Assembly: GCA_964538485.1 (NCBI GenBank)
Contig: CAZIHJ010000005.1
Coordinates: forward strand, 1-64,000
DNA from: JBJXHC01 sp964538485
GTDB taxonomy: Bacteria > Bacteroidota > Ignavibacteria > UBA10030 > UBA6906
Direction: 5' to 3'
Length of the DNA: 64,000 nt
The translations under genes and the position numbers were made by a program. Below are positions 51,198 to 58,855 of this stretch, in pieces (positions within the stretch are counted from its first letter, which is position 1; each line of letters begins with the position of its first letter). Below the pieces are notes generated by a model, which saw only the letters and a program-made list of their open reading frames with translations, was not told the DNA's origin and did not search any database.

Positions 51198-53276
51198 ATG
51201 GAATCAACAACAACTGCATCAAAGGCACCGGGTACACCGACCAACGGGCGACTTCCGCGCCATCCTTCACTTACCGAACTTGACGAACTCTGTATCAACA
51301 CCATCCGCTGTCTCTCGATGGATGCTGTGCAGAAGGCGAAGTCGGGACATCCCGGAATGCCAATGGGCATGGCTGCTGCGGGCTATTGGCTCTGGACCCG
51401 GCACATGAAGTACAATCCACGCAACCCGAAGTGGACAAACCGCGACCGGTTTGTTCTCTCCAATGGCCACGGCTGCATGTTGCTCTATTCGCTGCTGCAT
51501 CTCACGGGCTACGATCTTTCGCTCGATGAAATAAGAAACTTCCGTCAATGGGGAAGCAAGACGCCGGGACATCCGGAGTATGGGCACACGCCGGGAGTTG
51601 AAGTGACCACCGGTCCGCTGGGACAGGGCATCTCCAATGCGGTTGGGATGGCGATTGCGGAGAAATACCTTGCATCGTATTTCAATCGGGATGGATTTCC
51701 AATTACGGATTACAAAGTGTACGTCTTCACCGGAGACGGATGTTTGCAGGAGGGGGTTTCCTCGGAGGCGTCGTCGCTCGCAGGTCACCTCGGTCTGAAT
51801 AATCTGATCGTGGTGTACGATGATAATCATATCACGATTGACGGGAAGACGGATCTTTCGTTCAGCGAGGATGTGCGCAAGAGATATGAATCGTATGGGT
51901 GGGCGATTCAGGTTGTTGAGGGTGATGGAAATGACATGGATGCATTTCACAGAGCTTTGGTTGCCGCCAGAAATGAAAAACAGCGACCAACATTGATCTG
52001 TCTCCGCACGCATATCGGTTACGGCAGTCCGAACAAGCAGGATTCTCACGATGCGCATGGATCGCCGCTCGGCGATGAAGAGATCGCTCTGACAAAGAAG
52101 CGTTACGGCTGGGATCCGGCCAAGACATTTCACGTACCGGAAGAGGCGCTGAAGATTTTCCATCGCGAAGTTGACAAGGGAACGCAACGCGAGAAGGAGT
52201 GGAATGAATTGTTCAGCCGGTACAAGTCCGCACACCCGGAACTTGCGCGGGAATTTGAACAAGCTGCATCGCGGAAGCTCCCTGAAAACTTTGAATCCAT
52301 TTGGAATGAGTTCGTGCCGAAGTTTGAAGCGGGAACATCGCTGGCAACCCGCGAAGCACAGGGAAAAGTACTCGATGCACTTATGCCGAAGTTGCCTCTG
52401 GTACTCGGCGGCTCTGCTGACTTGACGCCATCGAACAATACGCGATTCAAGGGGGTTACGGACTTTGGCAAGACGAACTATGCTGGTCGATATCTTCGTT
52501 ACGGCGTACGTGAACACGGCATGGGCGCCATCATGAATGGGATTGCAGTAAGTGATATGCTCATCCCTTACGGGGCGACGTTCTTTTGCTTTACCGACTA
52601 CATGAGGCCGACGATACGCCTTGCGGCACTCTCGAAGTATCCGACGATCTTTGTGTACACCCACGACAGCATTGGCCTTGGTGAGGATGGGCCGACGCAT
52701 CAGGCGGTTGAACATCTCGCATCGCTGCGTGCGATACCCGGTCTTGTTGTTCTGCGCCCCGCGGATGCAAATGAGACCGCGTATGCATGGAAGTTCGCAC
52801 TCGAACACCGATCCGGCCCGACATTGCTCGCACTGACACGACAAAAGCTTCCAGTGCTGGATCAAACAAAGTACGCGTCTGCATCGAATATCGCGAAAGG
52901 AGCGTACGTGCTCGCAACTTCTGACAAGCCGCGTGTGTTGTTGATGGGGACAGGCTCTGAAGTCTCGCTTGCGTTGAGCGCGTACGATCAACTTACGGCT
53001 GCGGGCATTGCTGCACGTGTGGTCAGTATGCCGTCATGGGAATTGTTCGAGAAGCAATCAAAAGAATACCGGGAGAGTGTGTTGCCTCCGACACTGAAAG
53101 CCCGTGTTGCGGTTGAGGCGGGAGTGAAGATGGGATGGGAACGCTACATTGGCGATAACGGAGAGTTCATCGGGATGTCCAGTTTCGGCGCGTCAGCGCC
53201 GTATGAGGCAGTCTACAAGGGGTTCGGCATCACTGTGGAAAACGTTGTAGCAGCAGCGAGGAGGGTAATCGGATGA
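51198..53276 (+). CDS. tkt: Transketolase
   Basis: The protein has 692 residues; AAAGGA precedes the ATG. Thiamine-diphosphate enzyme of the pentose-phosphate pathway that moves two-carbon units between sugar phosphates. Signatures: KSGHPGMPMGMAAAGYWLW, FVLSNGHGCMLLYSLLHLTGY, GHTPGVEVTTGPLGQGISNAVGMA, the thiamine-diphosphate motif FTGDGCLQEGVSSEA...YDDNHITIDG, and the pyrimidine-domain block YGVREHGMGAIMNGIA with the catalytic Glu. DSIGLGEDGPTHQAVEHLASLR also fits. Length and domain order (PP, Pyr, C-terminal) are normal. The stop overlaps the rpiB start by 4 nt (ATGA), so the two are coupled. Confidence 0.96.
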   Translation: MESTTTASKAPGTPTNGRLPRHPSLTELDELCINTIRCLSMDAVQKAKSGHPGMPMGMAAAGYWLWTRHMKYNPRNPKWTNRDRFVLSNGHGCMLLYSLLHLTGYDLSLDEIRNFRQWGSKTPGHPEYGHTPGVEVTTGPLGQGISNAVGMAIAEKYLASYFNRDGFPITDYKVYVFTGDGCLQEGVSSEASSLAGHLGLNNLIVVYDDNHITIDGKTDLSFSEDVRKRYESYGWAIQVVEGDGNDMDAFHRALVAARNEKQRPTLICLRTHIGYGSPNKQDSHDAHGSPLGDEEIALTKKRYGWDPAKTFHVPEEALKIFHREVDKGTQREKEWNELFSRYKSAHPELAREFEQAASRKLPENFESIWNEFVPKFEAGTSLATREAQGKVLDALMPKLPLVLGGSADLTPSNNTRFKGVTDFGKTNYAGRYLRYGVREHGMGAIMNGIAVSDMLIPYGATFFCFTDYMRPTIRLAALSKYPTIFVYTHDSIGLGEDGPTHQAVEHLASLRAIPGLVVLRPADANETAYAWKFALEHRSGPTLLALTRQKLPVLDQTKYASASNIAKGAYVLATSDKPRVLLMGTGSEVSLALSAYDQLTAAGIAARVVSMPSWELFEKQSKEYRESVLPPTLKARVAVEAGVKMGWERYIGDNGEFIGMSSFGASAPYEAVYKGFGITVENVVAAARRVIG

Positions 53277-53722
53277 AAGTTGCCATCGCCGGAGACCATG
53301 CGGGATTTGCCCTGAAGCAGGCGTTGATACAGGAGTTGGGCAAAGCGGGATATGAGATGCGTGATTTGGGAGCGCATGATGAAACGCCATCCGACTACCC
53401 GGACTTTGCGAGGAAGATTGGCGAGGCAGTGCGGAACAAAGAAGCGGAGCGGGGAATCCTGGTTTGCGGGAGTGGTGTTGGTGCGTGTATCGCTGCCAAC
53501 AAGATCAAAGGGATACGCGCAGGACTTGCACACGATACGTACTCTGGCCACCAAGGTGTTGAACACGACGACATGAACGTGTTATGTCTCGGCTCCAGAG
53601 TGATCGGTCCGTCGCCGGCGTTGGAGATTGCGCAAGCATTCTTGAATGCGAAGTTCACGAATGAAGAACGCCATGCAAGACGATTGAAGAAGGTTATTGA
53701 TATTGAATCGAAACAACAATGA
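53273..53722 (+). CDS. rpiB: Ribose-5-phosphate isomerase B
   Basis: The protein has 149 residues. It interconverts ribulose 5-phosphate and ribose 5-phosphate. The LacAB/RpiB family features are clear: VAIAGDHAGFALKQAL at the start (Asp-His phosphate and ring-opening residues), ETPSDYPDFARKIGEAV, the active-site Cys in LVCGSGVGACIAANK, IRAGLAHDTYSGHQGVEHDDMNVLCLGSRVIGP, and a basic C-terminal helix. Translationally coupled to tkt. A hairpin repeat follows at once, before the transaldolase gene. Confidence 0.95.
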   Translation: MKVAIAGDHAGFALKQALIQELGKAGYEMRDLGAHDETPSDYPDFARKIGEAVRNKEAERGILVCGSGVGACIAANKIKGIRAGLAHDTYSGHQGVEHDDMNVLCLGSRVIGPSPALEIAQAFLNAKFTNEERHARRLKKVIDIESKQQ

Positions 53723-53726
53723 TTGC

Positions 53727-53774
53727 GTAGGGGCGATTTCCGCGAGAGCGGATCTTCGACATGAATCGCCCTAC
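53727..53774 (+). repeat. GTAG/CTAC-type REP element between rpiB and tal
   Basis: GTAGGGGCGATT (53727-53738) pairs with AATCGCCCTAC (53764-53774) with one bulged G. Inside lies TCCGC-GAGA-GCGGA (53739-53752). The ends and outer stem are the same as the REPIN at 50.5 kb, so it probably belongs to that RAYT's family. It could also affect tkt-rpiB versus tal expression. Confidence 0.7.
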
Positions 53775-53799
53775 GAGTAACCCGAAGGAGAATTCTGTT

Positions 53800-54918
53800 A
53801 TGAACAACTTGCAACAACTCGCGCAACTTGGCCAGAGCGTCTGGTACGATAACATCAGTCGTGGATTGATCACGAAGGGTGAACTGAAGAAAATGGTGGA
53901 CGAAGGACTGCTTGGCGTAACGTCCAATCCGACAATATTCGATAAGGCAATCTCCGGCAGTACGGACTACGACGTACAAATCCGTGAATTGGTGGAGAAG
54001 AATCCGACCATTGATGCCGGGGAGATTATCCAGGCGTTGATGGTGAAGGATATTCAGATGGCGTGCGATGTGTTACGGCCGGTGTATGATCGGACAAAAG
54101 GGGGCGACGGCTTCATTAGTATCGAAGTCACGCCGAACAAAGCCCGCGATACCAAGGCAACCAGTCAGGAAGTCCGTGAGCTTTGGGCCAAGGTCAACAG
54201 GCCGAATCTCATGGTGAAGATTCCCTCCACCAAAGAAGGTCTCCCTGCGATTGAACAGGCGATCTACGAAGGTTCTAATATCAACGTCACTCTTATCTTT
54301 TCGGTAGAGCGATACGTTGAAGTTGCAGATGCGTACATCAGGGGGCTCGAACGTCGCGTGAAGGAAGGAAAGCCCGTCGATGGGATTGCGTCGGTTGCCA
54401 GTGTGTTCGTAAGTCGTATCGACACGCTTGTGGATGAACTGTTGGCGAAGAAGAACGCTGACAAATCGTTGATGGGAAAAGTTGCTGTTGCAAACACCAA
54501 GATGGTATATCAGGCATTCAAACAGATATTCGGTGCCGCTCGATTCAAGGCCTTGGAGGCAAAGGGAGCTCGCGTCCAACGTCCGCTCTGGGGAAGTACG
54601 GGCAAGAAGAATCCTGCATACCCTGATCTCCTTTACGTCGACACGCTTATCGGCCCACACACGGTGAATACCGTTCCTCCTTCAACATACACGGCAATCC
54701 TCGACCACGGTAAACCTGCATTCACGGTCGGGAATGATCTTGAAGGAGCCAGGAATGCTCTCTCTGCTGTTGCCGCCGCTGGTATTGATATGAAAGCAGC
54801 GTTGCAAAAGCTTGAGGACGATGGCGTTGCCGCGTTCGAGAAGTCGTTTGATGGACTGTATGCTAACTTGACCAAGAAAAAGAGCGAGTTTGCAGGGGCA
54901 AAGGTACCGGCCGCGTGA
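53800..54918 (+). CDS. tal: Transaldolase
   Basis: The protein has 372 residues. The ATG at 53800 has GAAGGAG about 9 nt upstream; the longer frame starts inside the REP element and is rejected. Moves a three-carbon unit between sugar phosphates through a Lys Schiff base. Visible signatures: GVTSNPTIFDKAISGSTDYD (transaldolase signature 1) and NLMVKIPSTKEGLPAIEQ with the Schiff-base Lys. INVTLIFSVERY and VASVFVSRIDTLVD also fit the long bacterial TalB2-like form, which is commonly fused or adjacent to pgi or zwf. It lies between rpiB and zwf, so this is a pentose-phosphate gene cluster. Confidence 0.95.
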   Translation: MNNLQQLAQLGQSVWYDNISRGLITKGELKKMVDEGLLGVTSNPTIFDKAISGSTDYDVQIRELVEKNPTIDAGEIIQALMVKDIQMACDVLRPVYDRTKGGDGFISIEVTPNKARDTKATSQEVRELWAKVNRPNLMVKIPSTKEGLPAIEQAIYEGSNINVTLIFSVERYVEVADAYIRGLERRVKEGKPVDGIASVASVFVSRIDTLVDELLAKKNADKSLMGKVAVANTKMVYQAFKQIFGAARFKALEAKGARVQRPLWGSTGKKNPAYPDLLYVDTLIGPHTVNTVPPSTYTAILDHGKPAFTVGNDLEGARNALSAVAAAGIDMKAALQKLEDDGVAAFEKSFDGLYANLTKKKSEFAGAKVPAA

Positions 54919-54975
54919 TGAAGATCTCAGGACAGACACCGGAATTGTGGATTCAGGATTCTTGATTATTTCCCG

Positions 54976-56520
54976 ATGCAATCCAATCCTTCTATAAACC
55001 CTCTTGCCGAATCCACCCGCTCCGAGCGCATGCCCGATCCGTGCATGATGGTCATCTTCGGTGCGTCCGGCGATCTCACCAAACGCAAGCTCATTCCCGC
55101 AATCTTCGATCTAGCCCGGCAGGGAATGTTGCCATCGGGTTTTACGATCGTCGGTGTTACGCGCACAGAAATGACGAATGAAAGTTTCCGCACGTACCTC
55201 CTGGCAGCGATGAAGGAGTTTGGTCAGTTGCAGGAATCGGAGTCGGCACTGTGGCAGAGTTTCGCACAAGGATTGTACTATGTTACGATGGATCCGGGGC
55301 AGGAGTCCGGTTATGCAGGACTGAAATCCGCGCTTCTCTCCATTGCTGCTGAACGTCGCACCAACGGCAACACTCTTTTCTATCTTTCCACCCCTCCGAA
55401 CTTGTACACACCAATCATCTGTCATCTTGGTGCGTCGGGCATGAGTAAGCCGCCAAACAATCAGGGATGGGTTCGCATCATTATCGAGAAGCCGTTTGGG
55501 GTTGATCTTGCCTCGGCGCGGAAACTCAACAGCGATGTGCTGGAGGTGTTCACGGAGGACCAGGTCTATCGCATTGATCATTACCTCGGCAAGGAGACGG
55601 TGCAGAACCTGCTGGCGTTCCGTTTTGCGAACGGCATCTTTGAGCCGATCTGGAATAGAAACTACGTTGACCATGTACAGATTACCGCGGCGGAAACCGT
55701 GGGCGTCGAGAACCGAGGCGGATACTACGAACACGCCGGCGCAATGCGGGACATGATCCAGAATCACATGCTGCAATTGCTTGCGCATACGGCGATGGAA
55801 CCCCCTGTGTTATTCGATGCACAACAGGTACGCGATGAGAAGCAGAAAGTGCTCCAGGCAATTCGTCCCATTGATCCTGCTGACGTGCATAAGTACACCG
55901 TGCGAGGACAGTATGCCGCTGGGACTGTTGGCGGCAAGCTGGTGATTGGATACAAGCAGGAGAAGGGGGTTTCCGCGCAAAGTCAGACGGAGACTTATGT
56001 AGCGCTGAAGTTCACCATCGACAATTGGCGATGGGCGGATGTGCCGTTCTATGTCCGTTCAGGCAAGCGTCTCCCGAAGCGCGTCACGGAAATCGCTGTG
56101 CAATTCAAGAAAACGCCCCACCATCTTTTCACCGGCCTCTCAGCAGATCACCTCGATCAAAATAATATCGTCATCCGCATTCAACCTGACGAAGGCATTT
56201 CGCTGAAGTTTAATTCAAAGATCCCCGGATCTGCGATGCGCATCCGTCCCGTTACAATGGACTTCCGGTACGGTTCGTCATTCGGTGGCCGTCTCGCCGA
56301 TGCGTATACGCGTTTGATTCTCGATTGTATGCTGGGAGACGCGACATTGTATGCCCGTGGCGACAGTGTCGATGTTGCGTGGCAGCTCATCACACCGATT
56401 CATGAAGGGTGGTTATCCAGCAAGCGATCGAAAGTCTATGAGTATCCATCCGGAACATGGGGACCGAAAGAAGCTGATGAGATGCTGGCGGAGGATGGGA
56501 AGCGGTGGAGACTGCCATAA
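54976..56520 (+). CDS. zwf: Glucose-6-phosphate 1-dehydrogenase
   Basis: The protein has 514 residues. Oxidises glucose 6-phosphate to 6-phosphogluconolactone with NADP+ (or NAD+), the entry to the oxidative pentose-phosphate pathway. Signatures: the dinucleotide fold VIFGASGDLTKRKLIPAIFDL, the active-site RIDHYLGKETVQNLLAFRFAN (about residues 197-217), WNRNYVDHVQITAAETVGVE and RSGKRLPKR. Coenzyme preference cannot be fixed by eye. No phosphogluconolactonase or 6-phosphogluconate dehydrogenase gene follows, so the rest of the oxidative branch must lie elsewhere. The start is 57 nt after tal. Confidence 0.95.
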   Translation: MQSNPSINPLAESTRSERMPDPCMMVIFGASGDLTKRKLIPAIFDLARQGMLPSGFTIVGVTRTEMTNESFRTYLLAAMKEFGQLQESESALWQSFAQGLYYVTMDPGQESGYAGLKSALLSIAAERRTNGNTLFYLSTPPNLYTPIICHLGASGMSKPPNNQGWVRIIIEKPFGVDLASARKLNSDVLEVFTEDQVYRIDHYLGKETVQNLLAFRFANGIFEPIWNRNYVDHVQITAAETVGVENRGGYYEHAGAMRDMIQNHMLQLLAHTAMEPPVLFDAQQVRDEKQKVLQAIRPIDPADVHKYTVRGQYAAGTVGGKLVIGYKQEKGVSAQSQTETYVALKFTIDNWRWADVPFYVRSGKRLPKRVTEIAVQFKKTPHHLFTGLSADHLDQNNIVIRIQPDEGISLKFNSKIPGSAMRIRPVTMDFRYGSSFGGRLADAYTRLILDCMLGDATLYARGDSVDVAWQLITPIHEGWLSSKRSKVYEYPSGTWGPKEADEMLAEDGKRWRLP

Positions 56521-56575
56521 CAATGAACAATGAGCAACAAGCAACAATCAATGGGTGTTTCGTCCTGAAAAAGGA

Positions 56576-56665
56576 ATGAAAACAATCACGGCACTCATCG
56601 CAACGCTGCTCATCATCGGGTCATTCCTCTGGCAGATGTCGTTGGGACTCTGTCCTGTTCCGTAA
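56576..56665 (+). CDS. Possible 29-residue hydrophobic peptide
   Basis: ATG at 56576 directly follows AAGGA (too close for an ideal ribosome site) and encodes 29 residues: a Lys-containing start, about 18 hydrophobic residues and a short GLCPVP end. It would be a membrane or signal-like peptide. It lies between zwf and the DUF547 gene. Only the composition supports it. Confidence 0.25.
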   Translation: MKTITALIATLLIIGSFLWQMSLGLCPVP

Positions 56666-56706
56666 GCTGGGAGATGTAGTGAATACTAAGCCTGAGAGAA
56701 GAGTCT

Positions 56707-57420
56707 ATGAATGTTAGAATCATGTTTGGGACAGTTGCATCATGCATCATCTCAATTGCAACACTTGCACAAACCAGTTCGATGCATTCCCATTTTGATG
56801 CTGCGCTCAAAGACCATGTGGTGAATGGAATGGTCGAGTATGAAGCGATGAAAACCGACAAACGGTTCATTGTCTATATCAACGTACTGACGTCAACAGA
56901 TCCATCGGAGATAACCGATGAAAACGAACGGCTAGCGTTCTGGATCAATGCGTACAACGCTTTTGCCATCAAGTTAGTGTGCGATAACCTTCCGTTGAAA
57001 AGTATCAACGAGCTTGGTCAAGGAAGCGTTAGTGCGCGGGATATTGCCTGGATTGAGATCGGTGGAAAGCAATACAGTCTGAACCAGATCGAGCACGAGA
57101 TTATCCGGAAAGAGTTTGACGAGCCACGGGTTCACTTTGCGCTGGTCTGCGCTGCAAAGGGTTATCCTCCGCTCCGGTCGGAAGCATACGTTGCATCGCG
57201 GCTTGATGAACAACTTGATAACAATGCGCGGGCTTTCCTTCTGGACACAACAAAGAATAGGTATGACCGCGAGACAAAGACTCTTTATCTCTCGGAATTG
57301 TTGAACCAGAAAGGGCACAGCACGGCATCGGCGTTTGTTATGGAGATACTCGGAATGAAGGGGGTCAGACCTGCGGCCATAAAGTTCATTCCGTTCGATT
57401 GGAGTTTGAACACACAGTAG
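56707..57420 (+). CDS. DUF547 domain protein, exported
   Basis: The protein has 237 residues. A signal peptide (MFGTVASCIISIATLAQ) is followed by a DUF547 domain. Diagnostic blocks are LAFWINAYNAFAIKLVCDNLP, SLNQIEHEIIRKEFDEPRVHFALVCAAKGYPPLRSEAY and YLSELLNQKG. The Cys/His/Glu pattern in this family has led to suggestions of a papain-like fold, but no activity is established to my knowledge; the Cys-Ala-Ala in ALVCAAKG is the candidate nucleophile region. It lies between the pentose-phosphate genes and ppgK, with no obvious functional link. Confidence 0.88.
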   Translation: MNVRIMFGTVASCIISIATLAQTSSMHSHFDAALKDHVVNGMVEYEAMKTDKRFIVYINVLTSTDPSEITDENERLAFWINAYNAFAIKLVCDNLPLKSINELGQGSVSARDIAWIEIGGKQYSLNQIEHEIIRKEFDEPRVHFALVCAAKGYPPLRSEAYVASRLDEQLDNNARAFLLDTTKNRYDRETKTLYLSELLNQKGHSTASAFVMEILGMKGVRPAAIKFIPFDWSLNTQ

Positions 57421-57443
57421 TTGTCTCACTAAACTATTTCCTA

Positions 57444-58006
57444 ATGAAAATTCTTGGTATTGATGTCGGTGCAAGCGGTATCAAAGGCGCCATTGTGGAT
57501 ACAACGACGGGCATATTGCTGACGGACCGGCATCGCATTGAGACCCCCGATCCTGCAACACCTAAAGCAATGGCAAAAGTTATCGGCGAGATCGCCCAGC
57601 ATTTTGAATGGAAAGGCCGCATTGGCTGCGGTATGCCGGGCCCGATAAAGGACGGCAAGGTGCTGACAGCGAACAATATTCATAAGTCGTGGATTGGTAC
57701 AGAGGCACAACCTCTGTATGAAAAAGCATCGGGCTGCAAGGTCACGGTCATCAATGATGCAGACGCAGCGGGACTGGCGGAGATGAGATTCGGGACAGGA
57801 AAGGGAAAGAAGGGGATAGTTGTTCTGATCACGTTGGGTACGGGAATCGGTTCGGCGATGTTCGCGGATGGGCGACTTGTGCCGAATATGGAGTTGGGCC
57901 AGATTGAAATTCGTGGAAAGAATGCCGAACTCCGCGCTTCGGGGCGCATCAGAAAGGGCAAAGGTCTCTCCTGGTCCGCGTGGGGAAAGGCGGTCAATGA
58001 ATATCT
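57444..58006 (+). CDS. ppgK: Polyphosphate glucokinase, ROK family (3' end in gap)
   Basis: 187 codons are visible from the ATG at 57444. It uses polyphosphate (or ATP) to phosphorylate glucose to glucose 6-phosphate. The match to polyphosphate glucokinases is close: MKILGIDVGASGIKGAIVDT (phosphate 1 loop), GCGMPGPIKDGKV, NIHKSWIGTEAQPLYEKASG, VTVINDADAAGLAEMRFGTG with the catalytic Asp, VLITLGTGIGSAMFADGRLVPNMELG, and the EIRGKNAELRASGRIRK block typical of PpgK. The rest lies in the gap. It feeds the substrate of zwf and pgi. Glucose may come from the GH63 enzyme or other sources. Confidence 0.9.
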
Positions 58007-58106
58007 NNNNNNNNNNNNNNNNNNNNNNNNNNNNNNNNNNNNNNNNNNNNNNNNNNNNNNNNNNNNNNNNNNNNNNNNNNNNNNNNNNNNNNNNNNNNNN
58101 NNNNNN
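58007..58106. other. Assembly gap (100 N) after ppgK
   Basis: It hides the 3' end of ppgK. The next gene starts with ATG exactly at the gap border, so its real start could also be inside. Confidence 0.95.
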
Positions 58107-58592
58107 ATGTTCCTCCGATTGCTGTGCTTGTGTCTGTGTGTTGCGGTGAGTTCCACTTTCAGTTTTTCTCAAGAGGATGACTGGACTGTCACGTTGATCA
58201 GCGGACGGGAAGTAAACGGTGTTTCGATTCTGAATGCTACCGGGGACTCCGTCACGCTTGTCAACGAGCACCACGCTCTGCGGGTTTCTCTGGAGGAAGT
58301 ACAATCGATACAACGAGGGCGTGACGAGCTCTGGACGGGGCTTGTAGTGGGAATGGGGATCGGAGCAGCAGTTGGTTTTCTCGTCGGGGAAACAGGAGAA
58401 GGTCGCGGATTGGATATCCTAGGCAGCAGGATTCCCGTGAGGACTGAGAATACTCTTGGAGGCCTCGTTGTTGGTGGCGCTATTGGAACAGTATGCGGTG
58501 CACTCATAGATTCTGAAGAGCACTATGACTTCAGTGAATCGACACAACAGGAGAAGCGTGTGATCCTGCGGGAAATTTCATCAAGGCGATAG
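58107..58592 (+). CDS. Small exported protein with glycine-zipper segments
   Basis: The protein has 161 residues from an ATG at the first base after the gap. A Cys-rich signal peptide (MFLRLLCLCLCVAVSSTFSFS) is followed by a small beta-rich part (WTVTLISGREVNGVSILNATGDSVTLV). Two glycine-rich hydrophobic stretches come next (WTGLVVGMGIGAAVGFLVGETG and LGGLVVGGAIGTVCGALI) that resemble glycine zippers able to insert in membranes or oligomerise. No family recognised. Because the gap ends exactly here, the N-terminus is provisional. Confidence 0.6.
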   Translation: MFLRLLCLCLCVAVSSTFSFSQEDDWTVTLISGREVNGVSILNATGDSVTLVNEHHALRVSLEEVQSIQRGRDELWTGLVVGMGIGAAVGFLVGETGEGRGLDILGSRIPVRTENTLGGLVVGGAIGTVCGALIDSEEHYDFSESTQQEKRVILREISSRR

Positions 58593-58691
58593 AAAGATCC
58601 CACACCCCTTTCTTGAGATAGCACCACTGCAATCGCTGCACTGCCAGAACGCGGTTGCTAGTTAGGTGACTAAATGGTCTCCTGCGCGTTA

Positions 58692-58722
58692 TTGCATCTC
58701 TTCTCAATACACCCTACATTAT
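58692..58722 (+). promoter_or_regulatory. Candidate promoter for the metalloprotease gene
   Basis: TTG (58692-58694), 20 nt, then TACATTAT (58715-58722). Spacing matches the other candidates; the -7 element is a weaker match. Distance to the ATG is about 130 nt. Confidence 0.3.
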
Positions 58723-58855
58723 TTCGGTCAGACTTCCCGGTTGGTTTCGGTATTCCTAAGAATCGGGCGTTTTGTGCTTTTTTGCAGTGCTTTTCAGTTC
58801 CTTTTTGAAACAACCAGACAATTCCAAATATCCTCCCCAGAGAGTGTTACCTAAG

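Noticed and set aside
51267..52991. A 574-codon open frame on the minus strand
   Set aside because: It is the exact shadow of transketolase; Arg/His/Cys-rich composition is typical of antisense frames in this base composition.
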